Positions 17,196 to 25,959 of a stretch of DNA of 36,612 nucleotides are shown one piece after another (positions within the stretch are counted from its first letter, which is position 1; each line of letters begins with the position of its first letter). The notes below the pieces were generated by a model. That model had not been told where the DNA came from and made no database searches. It worked only from the letters and a program-made list of their open reading frames with translations. Source of the stretch: Deltaproteobacteria bacterium (GTDB lineage: Bacteria > Desulfobacterota > UBA8473). The stretch covers positions 1 to 36,612 of the forward strand of contig QZJR01000064.1 of the NCBI GenBank assembly GCA_003599365.1, read 5' to 3'. The translations under genes and the position numbers were made by a program.

Positions 17196-17941
17196 TGAAA
17201 CGGTTCATAATTGCTCTGCAATTTCTAACAATTGTTCGTATTTCCAGAAATATTCAATTAGAACCTAAAGAACTGGGAAGATCAATGGGATACTTTCCTA
17301 TGGTTGGATTGGTTCTTGGGTTTATCCTAGTCTTATTTAATACATTCTCCTTGCGTATCTTACCTGCTCCTGTAGTAGATGCTATCTTGATAATTATACT
17401 GATAATCTCTACCGGTGCGTTGCATCTGGATGGTCTTGCTGATACTATAGACGGTTTAGCCGGGGGAAATTCTAGAGAAGAGATTCTTCAAATAATGCGC
17501 GACAGTAATACAGGTGCCATTGGAGCTGTTGGTTTAACGATGACACTATTATTGAAATATACTGCTCTCATGAGTATCCCGCATGAAACTAAGAATCAGG
17601 TTTTGCTCGCTATGCCAATGATCGGCAGGTGGTCTATGGTAGAGCTTTCTCTCTTCTCTAAGTATGCAAGGTCAACAGAGGGTATTGGATTACCCTTTAC
17701 CGCTTATCTAAGGAAAAGGGAATTCTTATTTGCCTCGGCCACTGCCATTTTAGCATCCTTTGCGCTCTTGGGGATAAAAGGGATAATTATAATGATTGTT
17801 ATTGGCCTATTTGCCTGGGGTTCAGCCAAATTTCTAAAGGGTAAAATTGGAGGTATTACAGGAGACACCTTTGGCGCTGTCAATGAGATAAGTGAGGTTT
17901 TAGCGCTTATCTTAGTGTTGGTCCTTCTGAAAAATTTTTAA
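17195..17941 (+). CDS. cobS: Adenosylcobinamide-GDP ribazoletransferase (cobalamin synthase)
   Basis: 248 aa; 'ALQFLTIVRI', 'LHLDGLADTIDGLAGG', 'MRDSNTGAIGAVGL', 'GGITGDTFGAVNEISEV'. Confidence 0.95.
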   Translation: MKRFIIALQFLTIVRISRNIQLEPKELGRSMGYFPMVGLVLGFILVLFNTFSLRILPAPVVDAILIIILIISTGALHLDGLADTIDGLAGGNSREEILQIMRDSNTGAIGAVGLTMTLLLKYTALMSIPHETKNQVLLAMPMIGRWSMVELSLFSKYARSTEGIGLPFTAYLRKREFLFASATAILASFALLGIKGIIIMIVIGLFAWGSAKFLKGKIGGITGDTFGAVNEISEVLALILVLVLLKNF

Positions 17942-17957
17942 TCCTCCCTGATTATAT

Positions 17958-20900
17958 TTAGATTAAGCCCTCGCTACAGATGATCTTCGGTATGGTTTGG
18001 TCTTCGGATTTCCGGTTTCGTCGGTCTGACCAATCGCGCATACCGTGTTGATGATAGAGGTCTGTCAACACCCGCATTAGATCTTCTCCCATCATTCCGT
18101 TCCGGCGGATGCGGTTGAGTTCCTTATTGATAGCCGACGTCATCGGCCTGCGAAAAGCCTTTTCAAGTATGTTGATCTGAACTTTCGCATCGTCATCAGT
18201 ACTCAGTCCGAACATTACCCGCAATTCTCGCAGTGCATAACGCTGTCCCTGGGATAGTGACAGGGTATGTTCCAATTCCGATTGTCGTTGTTTGACCGTC
18301 TCTGCAAACCGGCGCTTGACCCGCATGACGGCTTCATTGTATCCGGACGAAAAACCGAGTGCCTCAAGTTCATGTCCACATTTGATAACTCCGAGGATAC
18401 GCGGGATGTCTCTGGATACAATCTCCCCCTTTTCGTTCAATAGAAACAACTGCTGATATCGACCGGCCTGACAGAACACATAAAGCCCTTTTGTTGCCGA
18501 TGGTTTCACGCTACGGATACCGTCCCGCAGATCGGCGATACGGTCATATTCCGCAGGGTTGTCACGACGCAATTGCCGGAGGAGTTCCTCCGCCTCATTG
18601 ATATCCAGAAACTCCTCTTCCTCATCCTCGAACAGGGAAAGCTGGCCGCCCTTCTTTTCGTAAATGGCGTACATGGCTTCCTCGTTAAGCTGTTCAGAGC
18701 GGTCGAGGATAGCCGAATCTTCCCCGATGGTATCGTGGATTTCCTGGATACGGTTGTGGAGTTTCTGACGAAGACCGAGATGCTTGTCAATTCCTGTTTC
18801 GGGAAGAAAGTTAAATCCATACACCACATCGTGCTCGGAGCCTATCCGGTCAATGCGGCCAAACCGTTGAATCAATCGGACCGGATTCCAGTGCAGGTCA
18901 TAGTTGATGATCTTGTCACAGTCCTGAAGGTTCAACCCTTCGGCCAAAACGTCCGTGGCAATGACCATCATCAACTCCTGCTCCCCGGCGGTGAAGCGGT
19001 ATTCCGGGTTTGCCTTTGGCGCGAAACGGCCTACAACCCTGGCCTTGCTCTTGTCTCCGCTGAAGATTACATCAATATCCCGTCGCGTTCCACGTGGGTT
19101 CAGGTTGTCAAACAGGTAGCGAGCCGTATCAGCGTACTGGGTAAAAATCAGCTTCTTGCCGTCCTGAAGCGGCTTTTCGGCAAGTCTTCCGATCAGGGTC
19201 TGAAGCTTGGCATCCCGGTCCGGTGTGACGGGCTCGATTAGCTCCAGCATCCTTTCCAGCAATCGGATATCGTGGGCGATGTGTTCCTTCAGTCTTGGCA
19301 GGTCAAAATCAGCGACGTTGTATTTTCCGGAAACCTGCCTCAGGGCATCCATTAAATCCTGTTCTTCTCCTTGATTCGGTTCGTACAGAATGGCCTGGGC
19401 GTCTTCCCCGGCAGGAACGATCCCCTGTGAGAGGGCTTCCAAGAAATGTCCGTGAACACCCAGCAAACGTCGAACCGTTTCCCGGAAGGCATAAACGCTT
19501 GATTCAAACCGCTTGAAGAGCAGAATCCTAATCAGGCCGCGCAGGTTGGATCCGGCCCGGTGGAGACTGGTGTAAGGCTCCTTTTTTTGCTTCTCCTTCA
19601 TGACATAATGCCACAGACCATACCTGGCATAGGTCAGTTCATTTGGAGGAGGCTTGACCGGTTGTCCTTTGCGTGCCTTTCCAAGATGCTCTCGCAGTTC
19701 ATGATAGAGACCCTGATACGTTTCTTCGATGCTGTATTCAACCGTTCCCAGTTCCCGCTTTGGGAAGAACTGGTGACGCCCTCCCACCATGACGTAGGCC
19801 CGGCGGCGGCCATCCTGATAATCTCTGAACCGAGAGGGATCAATCTGCCGGTGGGTTTCGGAATCAAAACCGTACCACCGCAGGATATGATTTCGTGTCC
19901 GGCGGATCAGCAGGTTCGACAAGAGATCAGGAAGATTCTTTTCCCCTTTTTCAATCATGCGGAAATATTCTTTCAGATTCGGCGGATCGATGGGCAGATC
20001 CGTCTTGTCATCCTGATGGAAGAGCTTCATTTGATAATAGACGTCCCAGGCGCTTTTATTACGGGGAGTGGCGGTGATGAAGCAGCACTTCTTCCCCGTT
20101 TCCAGGAAGGCCTCCACCATCTTGTAACGCTGGGTGTCCGCATAACGGAAATTGTGGCTTTCATCGACAAGCAGAAAGTTTCGATCCCGATAGATAACGT
20201 CTTCTTTCAGAAACTGTGCAGGCCGGTCATCCCGCTCCCTGAGGTATCCCATAGACAGTACCCGGGCATTGAGTTGATACACCTCATTATAACGCTCCCA
20301 CATCTCGACCAGCGTAGCGGGACAGATAATCAGGGGGCGTGCGTGCTCCACTCGTTCGAAGTGTTTGACAATGGCAGCGCCGATATAGGATTTCCCGAGA
20401 CCCACCACATCGGAGACAAAGGCGCCCCCGAAGTCCCGTATGATCTGAACGGCCTGCTTCACGGCAACCTTCTGGAAATCGGCCAGCCTCCGGGTGATCT
20501 CGTCATCCCAGAGGATATCCTGATCCTCACCGCCTTCGATCCGGTCTTTGACCAAGGCGTAGAGGGTCTTCATATAAACGTCATAGGGTCGGACAGGTGC
20601 GATTGCCCAGGATGCCTTCATCTCCTGCATCAGGCTTTCATCGAAATCCTGGGCTTCCTTCCAGAGGTCTTCAAACCACCGGACAAGCTCGGCATGGTTG
20701 TCGTTACCCTGAACAATAACATTGAGTTCCGTGTTGTGAGTGACGCCGGAGAGGGTCAGGTTGGATGAGCCGACAACGGCAATTCCTTCTTCGTGGCGAT
20801 CTACGGAGTTACCGTTCCGATCGTAAACCGTGCCGTAATCGAAGATATAGGCCTTCGCATGGAGACGCCCCCGTGTATAAACCCGCACCCTGAGGCGTTT

Positions 20901-21293
20901 TTCCTCAATCATCTGCACGAGGGATCTGACCAGACTTTCCCCTTCATCGGTCTGGTCCATCAGTTCCATACCGGCCCGGATGCTCCCCGTTGTCTCCGTG
21001 GACATCTGCCTGATGTCGCTCCGTTTCGGATATTGCTCCGCTTCGGCCGCTTCGACGACCATCTCCAGCCGGTGATAGCCTTCGGCCAACTGTTCCAGGG
21101 TTTCCAGGTTGGTCGTATTGCCGATGAGAAGCCGCAATTCCTTGACACGGGAGAGTTTTTCGGAAATAGCCGTCAGGCCGGACAGGAAAAAATAACCTAC
21201 GGCAAAGCGCGCCGCATCGCTGGAATCGAGAATCCGGTTGATGTGATCCACCAGTTTTTCACGACGGTTGTCTATGATGTCATGGGCAGGCAT
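17958..21293 (-). CDS. PLD-domain SNF2/DEAD-type helicase (defence-type)
   Basis: 1111 aa; N-terminal PLD 'LHAKAYIFDYG...GIAVVGSSNLTLSGV'; 'VSDVVGLGKSYIGAAIV' (Walker A), 'LLVDESHNFR', 'FITATPRNKS'; helicase C 'KLIFTQYADTARYL...VIATDVLAEGLNLQDCDKIINYDLHWNPVRLIQRFGRIDRIG'. Confidence 0.93.
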   Translation of the reverse strand: MPAHDIIDNRREKLVDHINRILDSSDAARFAVGYFFLSGLTAISEKLSRVKELRLLIGNTTNLETLEQLAEGYHRLEMVVEAAEAEQYPKRSDIRQMSTETTGSIRAGMELMDQTDEGESLVRSLVQMIEEKRLRVRVYTRGRLHAKAYIFDYGTVYDRNGNSVDRHEEGIAVVGSSNLTLSGVTHNTELNVIVQGNDNHAELVRWFEDLWKEAQDFDESLMQEMKASWAIAPVRPYDVYMKTLYALVKDRIEGGEDQDILWDDEITRRLADFQKVAVKQAVQIIRDFGGAFVSDVVGLGKSYIGAAIVKHFERVEHARPLIICPATLVEMWERYNEVYQLNARVLSMGYLRERDDRPAQFLKEDVIYRDRNFLLVDESHNFRYADTQRYKMVEAFLETGKKCCFITATPRNKSAWDVYYQMKLFHQDDKTDLPIDPPNLKEYFRMIEKGEKNLPDLLSNLLIRRTRNHILRWYGFDSETHRQIDPSRFRDYQDGRRRAYVMVGGRHQFFPKRELGTVEYSIEETYQGLYHELREHLGKARKGQPVKPPPNELTYARYGLWHYVMKEKQKKEPYTSLHRAGSNLRGLIRILLFKRFESSVYAFRETVRRLLGVHGHFLEALSQGIVPAGEDAQAILYEPNQGEEQDLMDALRQVSGKYNVADFDLPRLKEHIAHDIRLLERMLELIEPVTPDRDAKLQTLIGRLAEKPLQDGKKLIFTQYADTARYLFDNLNPRGTRRDIDVIFSGDKSKARVVGRFAPKANPEYRFTAGEQELMMVIATDVLAEGLNLQDCDKIINYDLHWNPVRLIQRFGRIDRIGSEHDVVYGFNFLPETGIDKHLGLRQKLHNRIQEIHDTIGEDSAILDRSEQLNEEAMYAIYEKKGGQLSLFEDEEEEFLDINEAEELLRQLRRDNPAEYDRIADLRDGIRSVKPSATKGLYVFCQAGRYQQLFLLNEKGEIVSRDIPRILGVIKCGHELEALGFSSGYNEAVMRVKRRFAETVKQRQSELEHTLSLSQGQRYALRELRVMFGLSTDDDAKVQINILEKAFRRPMTSAINKELNRIRRNGMMGEDLMRVLTDLYHQHGMRDWSDRRNRKSEDQTIPKIICSEGLI

Positions 21294-21307
21294 AGATCAT
21301 CCCTTCC

Positions 21308-21622
21308 TCACTCCGTCAGCCGAAGGCGGAGAAGTTTTTTGGCCAGGGCGTAGATGTCTTTTTTTGCCCCTTCTTTACGAAGGCCGACAGCTACCACGAT
21401 AACGATCACCTTCGCTTTTTCGACCTTGTAGATAATGCGATACCGCTGACCGACGGCACGAACACTCCGGTATCCCGCAAGCTCGCCCAACAGAGCTTTT
21501 CCCTGCTTTTCCGGTTCCTGCCGGAGACGGTCAATGACATCCCTGACCTTTCCTCGGACCCGCCCGTCCGGAATAGCCTGAAGCATCCGTTGCGCCGTCG
21601 GCGTGATGAAAACAGGCCACAT
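21308..21622 (-). CDS. RelE/ParE-family toxin
   Basis: The track ORF (21308..21766) starts too far upstream. The internal ATG at 21622 gives 'MWPVFITPTAQRMLQAIPDGRVRGKVRDVIDRLRQEPEKQGKALLGELAGYRSVRAVGQRYRIIYKVEKAKVIVIVVAVGLRKEG', with an ATGA overlap with the antitoxin stop. Confidence 0.9.
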   Translation of the reverse strand: MWPVFITPTAQRMLQAIPDGRVRGKVRDVIDRLRQEPEKQGKALLGELAGYRSVRAVGQRYRIIYKVEKAKVIVIVVAVGLRKEGAKKDIYALAKKLLRLRLTE

Positions 21623-21897
21623 CACCGCCCCGCCCCGGCACCGGTTTCTTCCCACGGGATAAGCTGTCCTACTTTCAGCTCCTCTATGCTTTCCCGGAGT
21701 TGCATCATCAATGCCTCGTCCCCCAAAATCTCCAGGGTTTCTTCCAGTGCTTCGTAAAGCTCCCAAGGCATAATGGCCATGACCGGTTTTCCCCGCCTGG
21801 TGACGGCAACAACGTCCAAGTCCGCCTCCTGCTCAAAAAGTTCCGGAATATTCGTCAGTTTTTTTCTTGCTTCAATAATGGATAGGCTTTTCGGCAT
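21622..21897 (-). CDS. Phd/YefM-family antitoxin
   Basis: 91 aa; 'MPKSLSIIEARKKLTNIPELFEQEADLDVVAVTRRGKPVMAIMPWELYEALEETLEIL', typical of Phd/YefM. Confidence 0.9.
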   Translation of the reverse strand: MPKSLSIIEARKKLTNIPELFEQEADLDVVAVTRRGKPVMAIMPWELYEALEETLEILGDEALMMQLRESIEELKVGQLIPWEETGAGAGR

Positions 21898-21995
21898 AAA
21901 TCCTCCTCAATCTGTACTTTAATAAGTATCTCTTTTCGTACATTCCTTGTCAAGGTTTATTTCCTTTTCCGCCGCAATACTAATCCCACCATCCA

Positions 21996-23129
21996 TTAGC
22001 CGGTACAGTTGCAAAACGGTCCTTTTTCCTCCAAACCAACGGTCTTCCAAACCTGCGGCATCTCCTTGCAAAGCGCAATCCGAACCTTACTGTTGCAACG
22101 GCGAATTTCGTCCACAATCGCGCGGAACATCTCGATCCTGTATTCCCTTGGGTATCGCAATTTTCCCGCCTCGGCAATCAGCGAGCCATTCACCTTCAGC
22201 AGGGGTGATTCCGGAAAGCGCGTTTTGATGTGGCTTGAGAGTCCTTCTGCGGGTCGATACTCGCCAATCGTGATCCTCGAAGGCTCGACGTGATCGAAAA
22301 TCATCTCCGTAAGCCTGCGATAATCTTTTTCCCATGTTGAATATCGGACCACGGGATCGATTCGCAAACGTATCTCGTACCCGGCATCTTGAACCTTGCG
22401 TGCCGCTTTTAGCCGGTCCGTTGGTGACGGCGTCCGGTGCTCCAGATGCTGCCATACCGTGTCTGTGTTGACGCTGAACGAAACGATCGTCTGTCCGCCA
22501 TGTTCAATCTCCAGGAGAGTTTTTACGCAGTCGCTCTTGGTCAGGAACAGCAGCTTCGTGTGAGGCGCATGTGCAGGCATAAACGGAACCAATTGCTCCG
22601 ATAATCCGGTGACATCATCCACGGCCAGCGGATCGCCAAGTTCGCCAAGATTCAAAACGCGAAGGGCATCGGGAATCTCTTGCCTGTCAAACTTCTCTAT
22701 GTCTTTAAACATCCTGTCGTAGTTCACAAAGTGCGTTGACACCGGGCAAGTACGAAACGTCAGGTACAGATAACAATACTCGCACCAGAAATTGCAGTTG
22801 TTGTAAGCCGTCAGCTTATAGAACTTCGCGCACCGTCCCAGCGGATGTTGAAACTGTTCGATGAACGGGCTCTTGCGGTCGCGAAGCAACAGGACATTCC
22901 GCTCCTCCATGAGCTTATCCATACCCCGGTCTCCATTGATTTTCGGCAGCGAGGAAAGCCATTTGACCGGCAGTCCCGATCTTTCGGCTATTCGCTGAAC
23001 ATGAGACCGATCCGACTGCCCCTCTACAGCCCACAGTTCCCGCACCAAGGCATGATCCTGCGACATACCTACCGCCGCATACGCCGCCTGCTGTTCACGA
23101 ACCGTATTTTTTGAAATGTTCAGCTTCAC
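21996..23129 (-). CDS. Radical SAM protein, spore-photoproduct-lyase-like / three-Cys-motif (Gp37/Gp68-like)
   Basis: 377 aa; 'YNNCNFWCEYCYLYLTFRTCPV' (CxxxCxxC), 'NLGELGDPLAVDDVTG', 'LLFLTKSDCVKTLLEI', 'FSVNTDTVWQHLEHRTPSPTDRLKAARKVQDAGYEIRLRIDPV'. ATGA overlap with the upstream TcmP gene. Confidence 0.8.
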   Translation of the reverse strand: MKLNISKNTVREQQAAYAAVGMSQDHALVRELWAVEGQSDRSHVQRIAERSGLPVKWLSSLPKINGDRGMDKLMEERNVLLLRDRKSPFIEQFQHPLGRCAKFYKLTAYNNCNFWCEYCYLYLTFRTCPVSTHFVNYDRMFKDIEKFDRQEIPDALRVLNLGELGDPLAVDDVTGLSEQLVPFMPAHAPHTKLLFLTKSDCVKTLLEIEHGGQTIVSFSVNTDTVWQHLEHRTPSPTDRLKAARKVQDAGYEIRLRIDPVVRYSTWEKDYRRLTEMIFDHVEPSRITIGEYRPAEGLSSHIKTRFPESPLLKVNGSLIAEAGKLRYPREYRIEMFRAIVDEIRRCNSKVRIALCKEMPQVWKTVGLEEKGPFCNCTG

Positions 23130-23986
23130 ATCATTTTCCTGTACTTCTTGAAGATGTCCAATACAACCTTTTGCGCTACCGATTGATGGGAAGCAAAGTA
23201 GAGAAAATACAGGGGGCCTCCTTTGCTGTTTTGCATCAGTATCGGTTCTGGAACAAACTTGAAACCTGCGACCGTCTCGAGTCTATTGCGAAACCACTCG
23301 GCAATTGTTCGATTGTTTCCGATTTTTCCCATTTCACCAAAAAGATCCGGCTGATACATGAGGTCTTTCCAATCTTCCGTGCCGCAGAATTCACTGAATG
23401 CAGCAACATCTGCATCATCTGCATTTGCTAAGTCCTTCCTTAGGGTATTCCGATTGATGTCCATAAGCGGAAAATTAATAAAAATATCTACGGTCCGAAG
23501 ATCGGCCAAATGTTTGATCGTTTGCCAACGAAGCGGCTTGCCGTGTATTCCATAAGGGTCCAATACACACAATCCGCGCCAGTAGGACGAATAAGTAAGA
23601 GAAGGCGCGACTTTATCATAAAGAACTTCGTTGCAGTCCCCAGGCAAAATTTCAACTCGCTTATCGTTCCCGCACAGTGTCTTTAACGATTCAACCTTCT
23701 CCGCATCAATGTCAATCAGAACTATACGATCAAATCGCGGTTCGACGAGAAGAGCATTCAATGGCGACCCCGGCACCATTTCCCGGGTTGTTTTCGAGAA
23801 GTGCATACCAGCCCCGGCAAATGCATCCACATAACAACATCCTCTGCACCATGCTTTTGTTTTAAGAATCCTGGTAAATGCACAGGCATATTCACGCAAA
23901 ATGGCTATTTTGATTTCTGACCAAATTCCGATCTCGTCCAATTTAGCATTGGCTAACTCAGGATATTGATTATCCATTTCTCTCAT
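23126..23986 (-). CDS. tcmP: Three-Cys-motif partner protein TcmP-like
   Basis: 286 aa; 'KIAILREYACAFTRILKTKAW...CCYVDAFAGAGMHF', 'GSPLNALLVEPRFDRIVLIDIDAEKVESL', 'LCVLDPYGIHGKPLRWQTIKHLADLRTVDIFINFPLMDINRN'. Translationally coupled to the radical SAM gene. Confidence 0.8.
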   Translation of the reverse strand: MREMDNQYPELANAKLDEIGIWSEIKIAILREYACAFTRILKTKAWCRGCCYVDAFAGAGMHFSKTTREMVPGSPLNALLVEPRFDRIVLIDIDAEKVESLKTLCGNDKRVEILPGDCNEVLYDKVAPSLTYSSYWRGLCVLDPYGIHGKPLRWQTIKHLADLRTVDIFINFPLMDINRNTLRKDLANADDADVAAFSEFCGTEDWKDLMYQPDLFGEMGKIGNNRTIAEWFRNRLETVAGFKFVPEPILMQNSKGGPLYFLYFASHQSVAQKVVLDIFKKYRKMM

Positions 23987-24052
23987 TTCCAGCCACCCTC
24001 TAATTGATTCGCAATAAGGCTTCAGGAAAACATACCCGTCCCCTTCTTCCCG

Positions 24053-25279
24053 TTATTGTTCAAGCAATCCCAAGAGTAATTGTATTTTTGAAAATAGCTC
24101 ATCGAAGGTAATGATTTCCACGTTCTTTAGTTCTGATCTGAATATCTCAAAGGATTTTTTTTGGGTATCATTGAGTTGCTCATTTTCAAAGCTTCCAGCT
24201 ATGAGTAAGCATCTTGGATTTATGACCTCGTATTTACATGTTGATGTTGAAGATAAAGCAAGGAAGTTTTTCTCTATTTCTTCTCTGTAGTTAAGAACCT
24301 GATTTATTGAACCTGTCAATTCGGTTGAGATGGAGAATACATTATTCCTATATATAGAAGACAAAAGTTTGGTTGTTGGCGTCTTTATTTCTACAAGCTT
24401 CACATGGGTAGTGATCTGATTCTTGTACAAAAAGTCAACTATGTTACCCCCAGTGTTATCTATAGCCTTGCCGCCTACATAGGCTTTGTCGGTAATAATC
24501 ACGACCGGGTACGAGAAAACCTGCGAAATCACCCACGGATTGGATGTCAATAGATTTTGCCAATATTCCTCTGAGCTGTTTTTCTTCTCGCGATCCCACA
24601 ACTCTATTATCCTTCTAAGATTTATGACCCCAAATACTGAGGAAATCTTGTTCAGATCATCAATACCCAGTTCCATTATTTTTGATAGTACTGGTTCGAC
24701 AAAACCTGTTTCAGCAAGCCATTTTAATAGAGCAACAGCACTGTCTAAATTGACACTAATGTGTGTTTTGTTCTCCACATCCTCAGAAACTGTATCCATC
24801 AATTCAACCAATTGCTTTAATTGAAGCCCTCGTTCAATTGCGCCACTTGCCCATCTACCGACCATTTCTATGGAGAGGCCGCTCTCTATTATTTGAGTAA
24901 CTAACTCTGGATTGTCCATGAAATCTTTAGCAATTGAGCTTTTTGTTAGTGGAATCTGGCATGCACTGGCAAAATAATTCGCAGAGGGATCAAAACTGGG
25001 ATTGTTGAGATAATCTTTGATTTTTACAACCACTGCATAATGAGTTTCTGTCTCGATCGGCATGACCTTTGCGTCATCACGAATGGTTAGAATAAGCGAG
25101 GGCTCTTTTCCTTTTGGGCACTCACTTTTAACACGCTTAGCCAAACATTTTCCATTAGGAAAGGTGGATCTATTATGATTAAAAACTTGCTCCCAATCAA
25201 AGTCAAAATAAACATTAATATAGGCAAGTCTGTCACCGCCGATGAAATTAGAAAGTTCATTATGAAAATTTTCAAACAT
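24053..25279 (-). CDS. Shedu-like (SduA / DUF4263) PD-(D/E)xK nuclease-family protein
   Basis: 408 aa; C-terminal 'NPWVISQVFSYPVVIITDKAYVGGKAIDNTGGNIVDFLYKNQITTHVKLVEIKTPTTKLLSSIYRNNVFSISTELTGSINQVLNYREE', matching the DUF4263 layout including the 'D...VEIK' nuclease residues. Confidence 0.8.
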   Translation of the reverse strand: MFENFHNELSNFIGGDRLAYINVYFDFDWEQVFNHNRSTFPNGKCLAKRVKSECPKGKEPSLILTIRDDAKVMPIETETHYAVVVKIKDYLNNPSFDPSANYFASACQIPLTKSSIAKDFMDNPELVTQIIESGLSIEMVGRWASGAIERGLQLKQLVELMDTVSEDVENKTHISVNLDSAVALLKWLAETGFVEPVLSKIMELGIDDLNKISSVFGVINLRRIIELWDREKKNSSEEYWQNLLTSNPWVISQVFSYPVVIITDKAYVGGKAIDNTGGNIVDFLYKNQITTHVKLVEIKTPTTKLLSSIYRNNVFSISTELTGSINQVLNYREEIEKNFLALSSTSTCKYEVINPRCLLIAGSFENEQLNDTQKKSFEIFRSELKNVEIITFDELFSKIQLLLGLLEQ

Positions 25280-25412
25280 CTGCCTCTCCCTTTCTTGATC
25301 TTTATCGCAAGAAAATAGAAGCTATGAACAACGCCCCCAATTCTCATTGAAATTCAATGGAACAGTTCACGATTATTCCCCGCGTCATGGCACGCTCATT
25401 GATCCACAATTC

Positions 25413-25553
25413 CTATTTCGAGGATGATGCACCCTCTACAATCTCAATTTCATCTTCCGTCAGCCCGTAAAGCTCATACACCAACCGGTAGCTATCCTTC
25501 TCCGGCGATGACGTGTCCACAGATTTGGCCACAATAGCTCTGAGCCGTGTCAT
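25413..25553 (-). pseudogene. C-terminal remnant of a second Eco57I/PglX-type methyltransferase
   Basis: Hand translation: MTRLRAIVAKSVDTSSPEKDSYRLVYELYGLTEDEIEIVEGASSSK*. Its end matches the intact methyltransferase tail 'VIYQLYGLTEEEIAIVEDSS' while the rest differs. Confidence 0.7.
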
Positions 25554-25576
25554 TTGCCGAATGCAACATCCTCAAT

Positions 25577-25861
25577 TCACGTCCGCGATTTTCTCTTGGC
25601 GCCATACCGGGTCACCTTTTCACGCACAGCCAGAGGCAGTTTCTGACGCTGCCCCAGTGATTCGTTGATGACAATCAGATTGCCGTCGTCCTCCGCTTCA
25701 AGTTGCGCGTTCGCGTTCAACAATTCAATGCCGTATACGGTTCCATCGGGAGCGATGTCCACGTTCATTTCGTCACTCACCCGAATCGTGTCCACCTGCC
25801 CTTTCTTCTCATGCAACCGCAAATAGGCGATGTTGTGTCCCGGATCGTATGTTAGTTTCAT
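25577..25861 (-). CDS. DUF2283 domain protein
   Basis: 94 aa; 'MKLTYDPGHNIAYLRLHEKKGQVDTIRVSDEMNVDIAPDGTVYGIELLNAN', typical of DUF2283. Confidence 0.85.
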   Translation of the reverse strand: MKLTYDPGHNIAYLRLHEKKGQVDTIRVSDEMNVDIAPDGTVYGIELLNANAQLEAEDDGNLIVINESLGQRQKLPLAVREKVTRYGAKRKSRT

Positions 25862-25959
25862 AACGACTTATTTCTATTCCGTCGCCCCGCGCTCGGCTCC
25901 GCGCTCCTCTGGATGTTGATGCAGCCGTACATTCATTCGCTGCCCTCTCCGCCCCTCAG

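Noticed and set aside
19560-20768. 402-aa plus-strand ORF opposite the helicase
   Set aside because: Shadow ORF antisense to a clear SNF2 helicase with intact motifs. Composition looks like reverse-frame translation and no domain is recognisable.
21623-21766. N-terminal extension of the RelE ORF in the track
   Set aside because: The extension overlaps the antitoxin in another frame. The internal ATG at 21622 with ATGA coupling fits the RelE family length.
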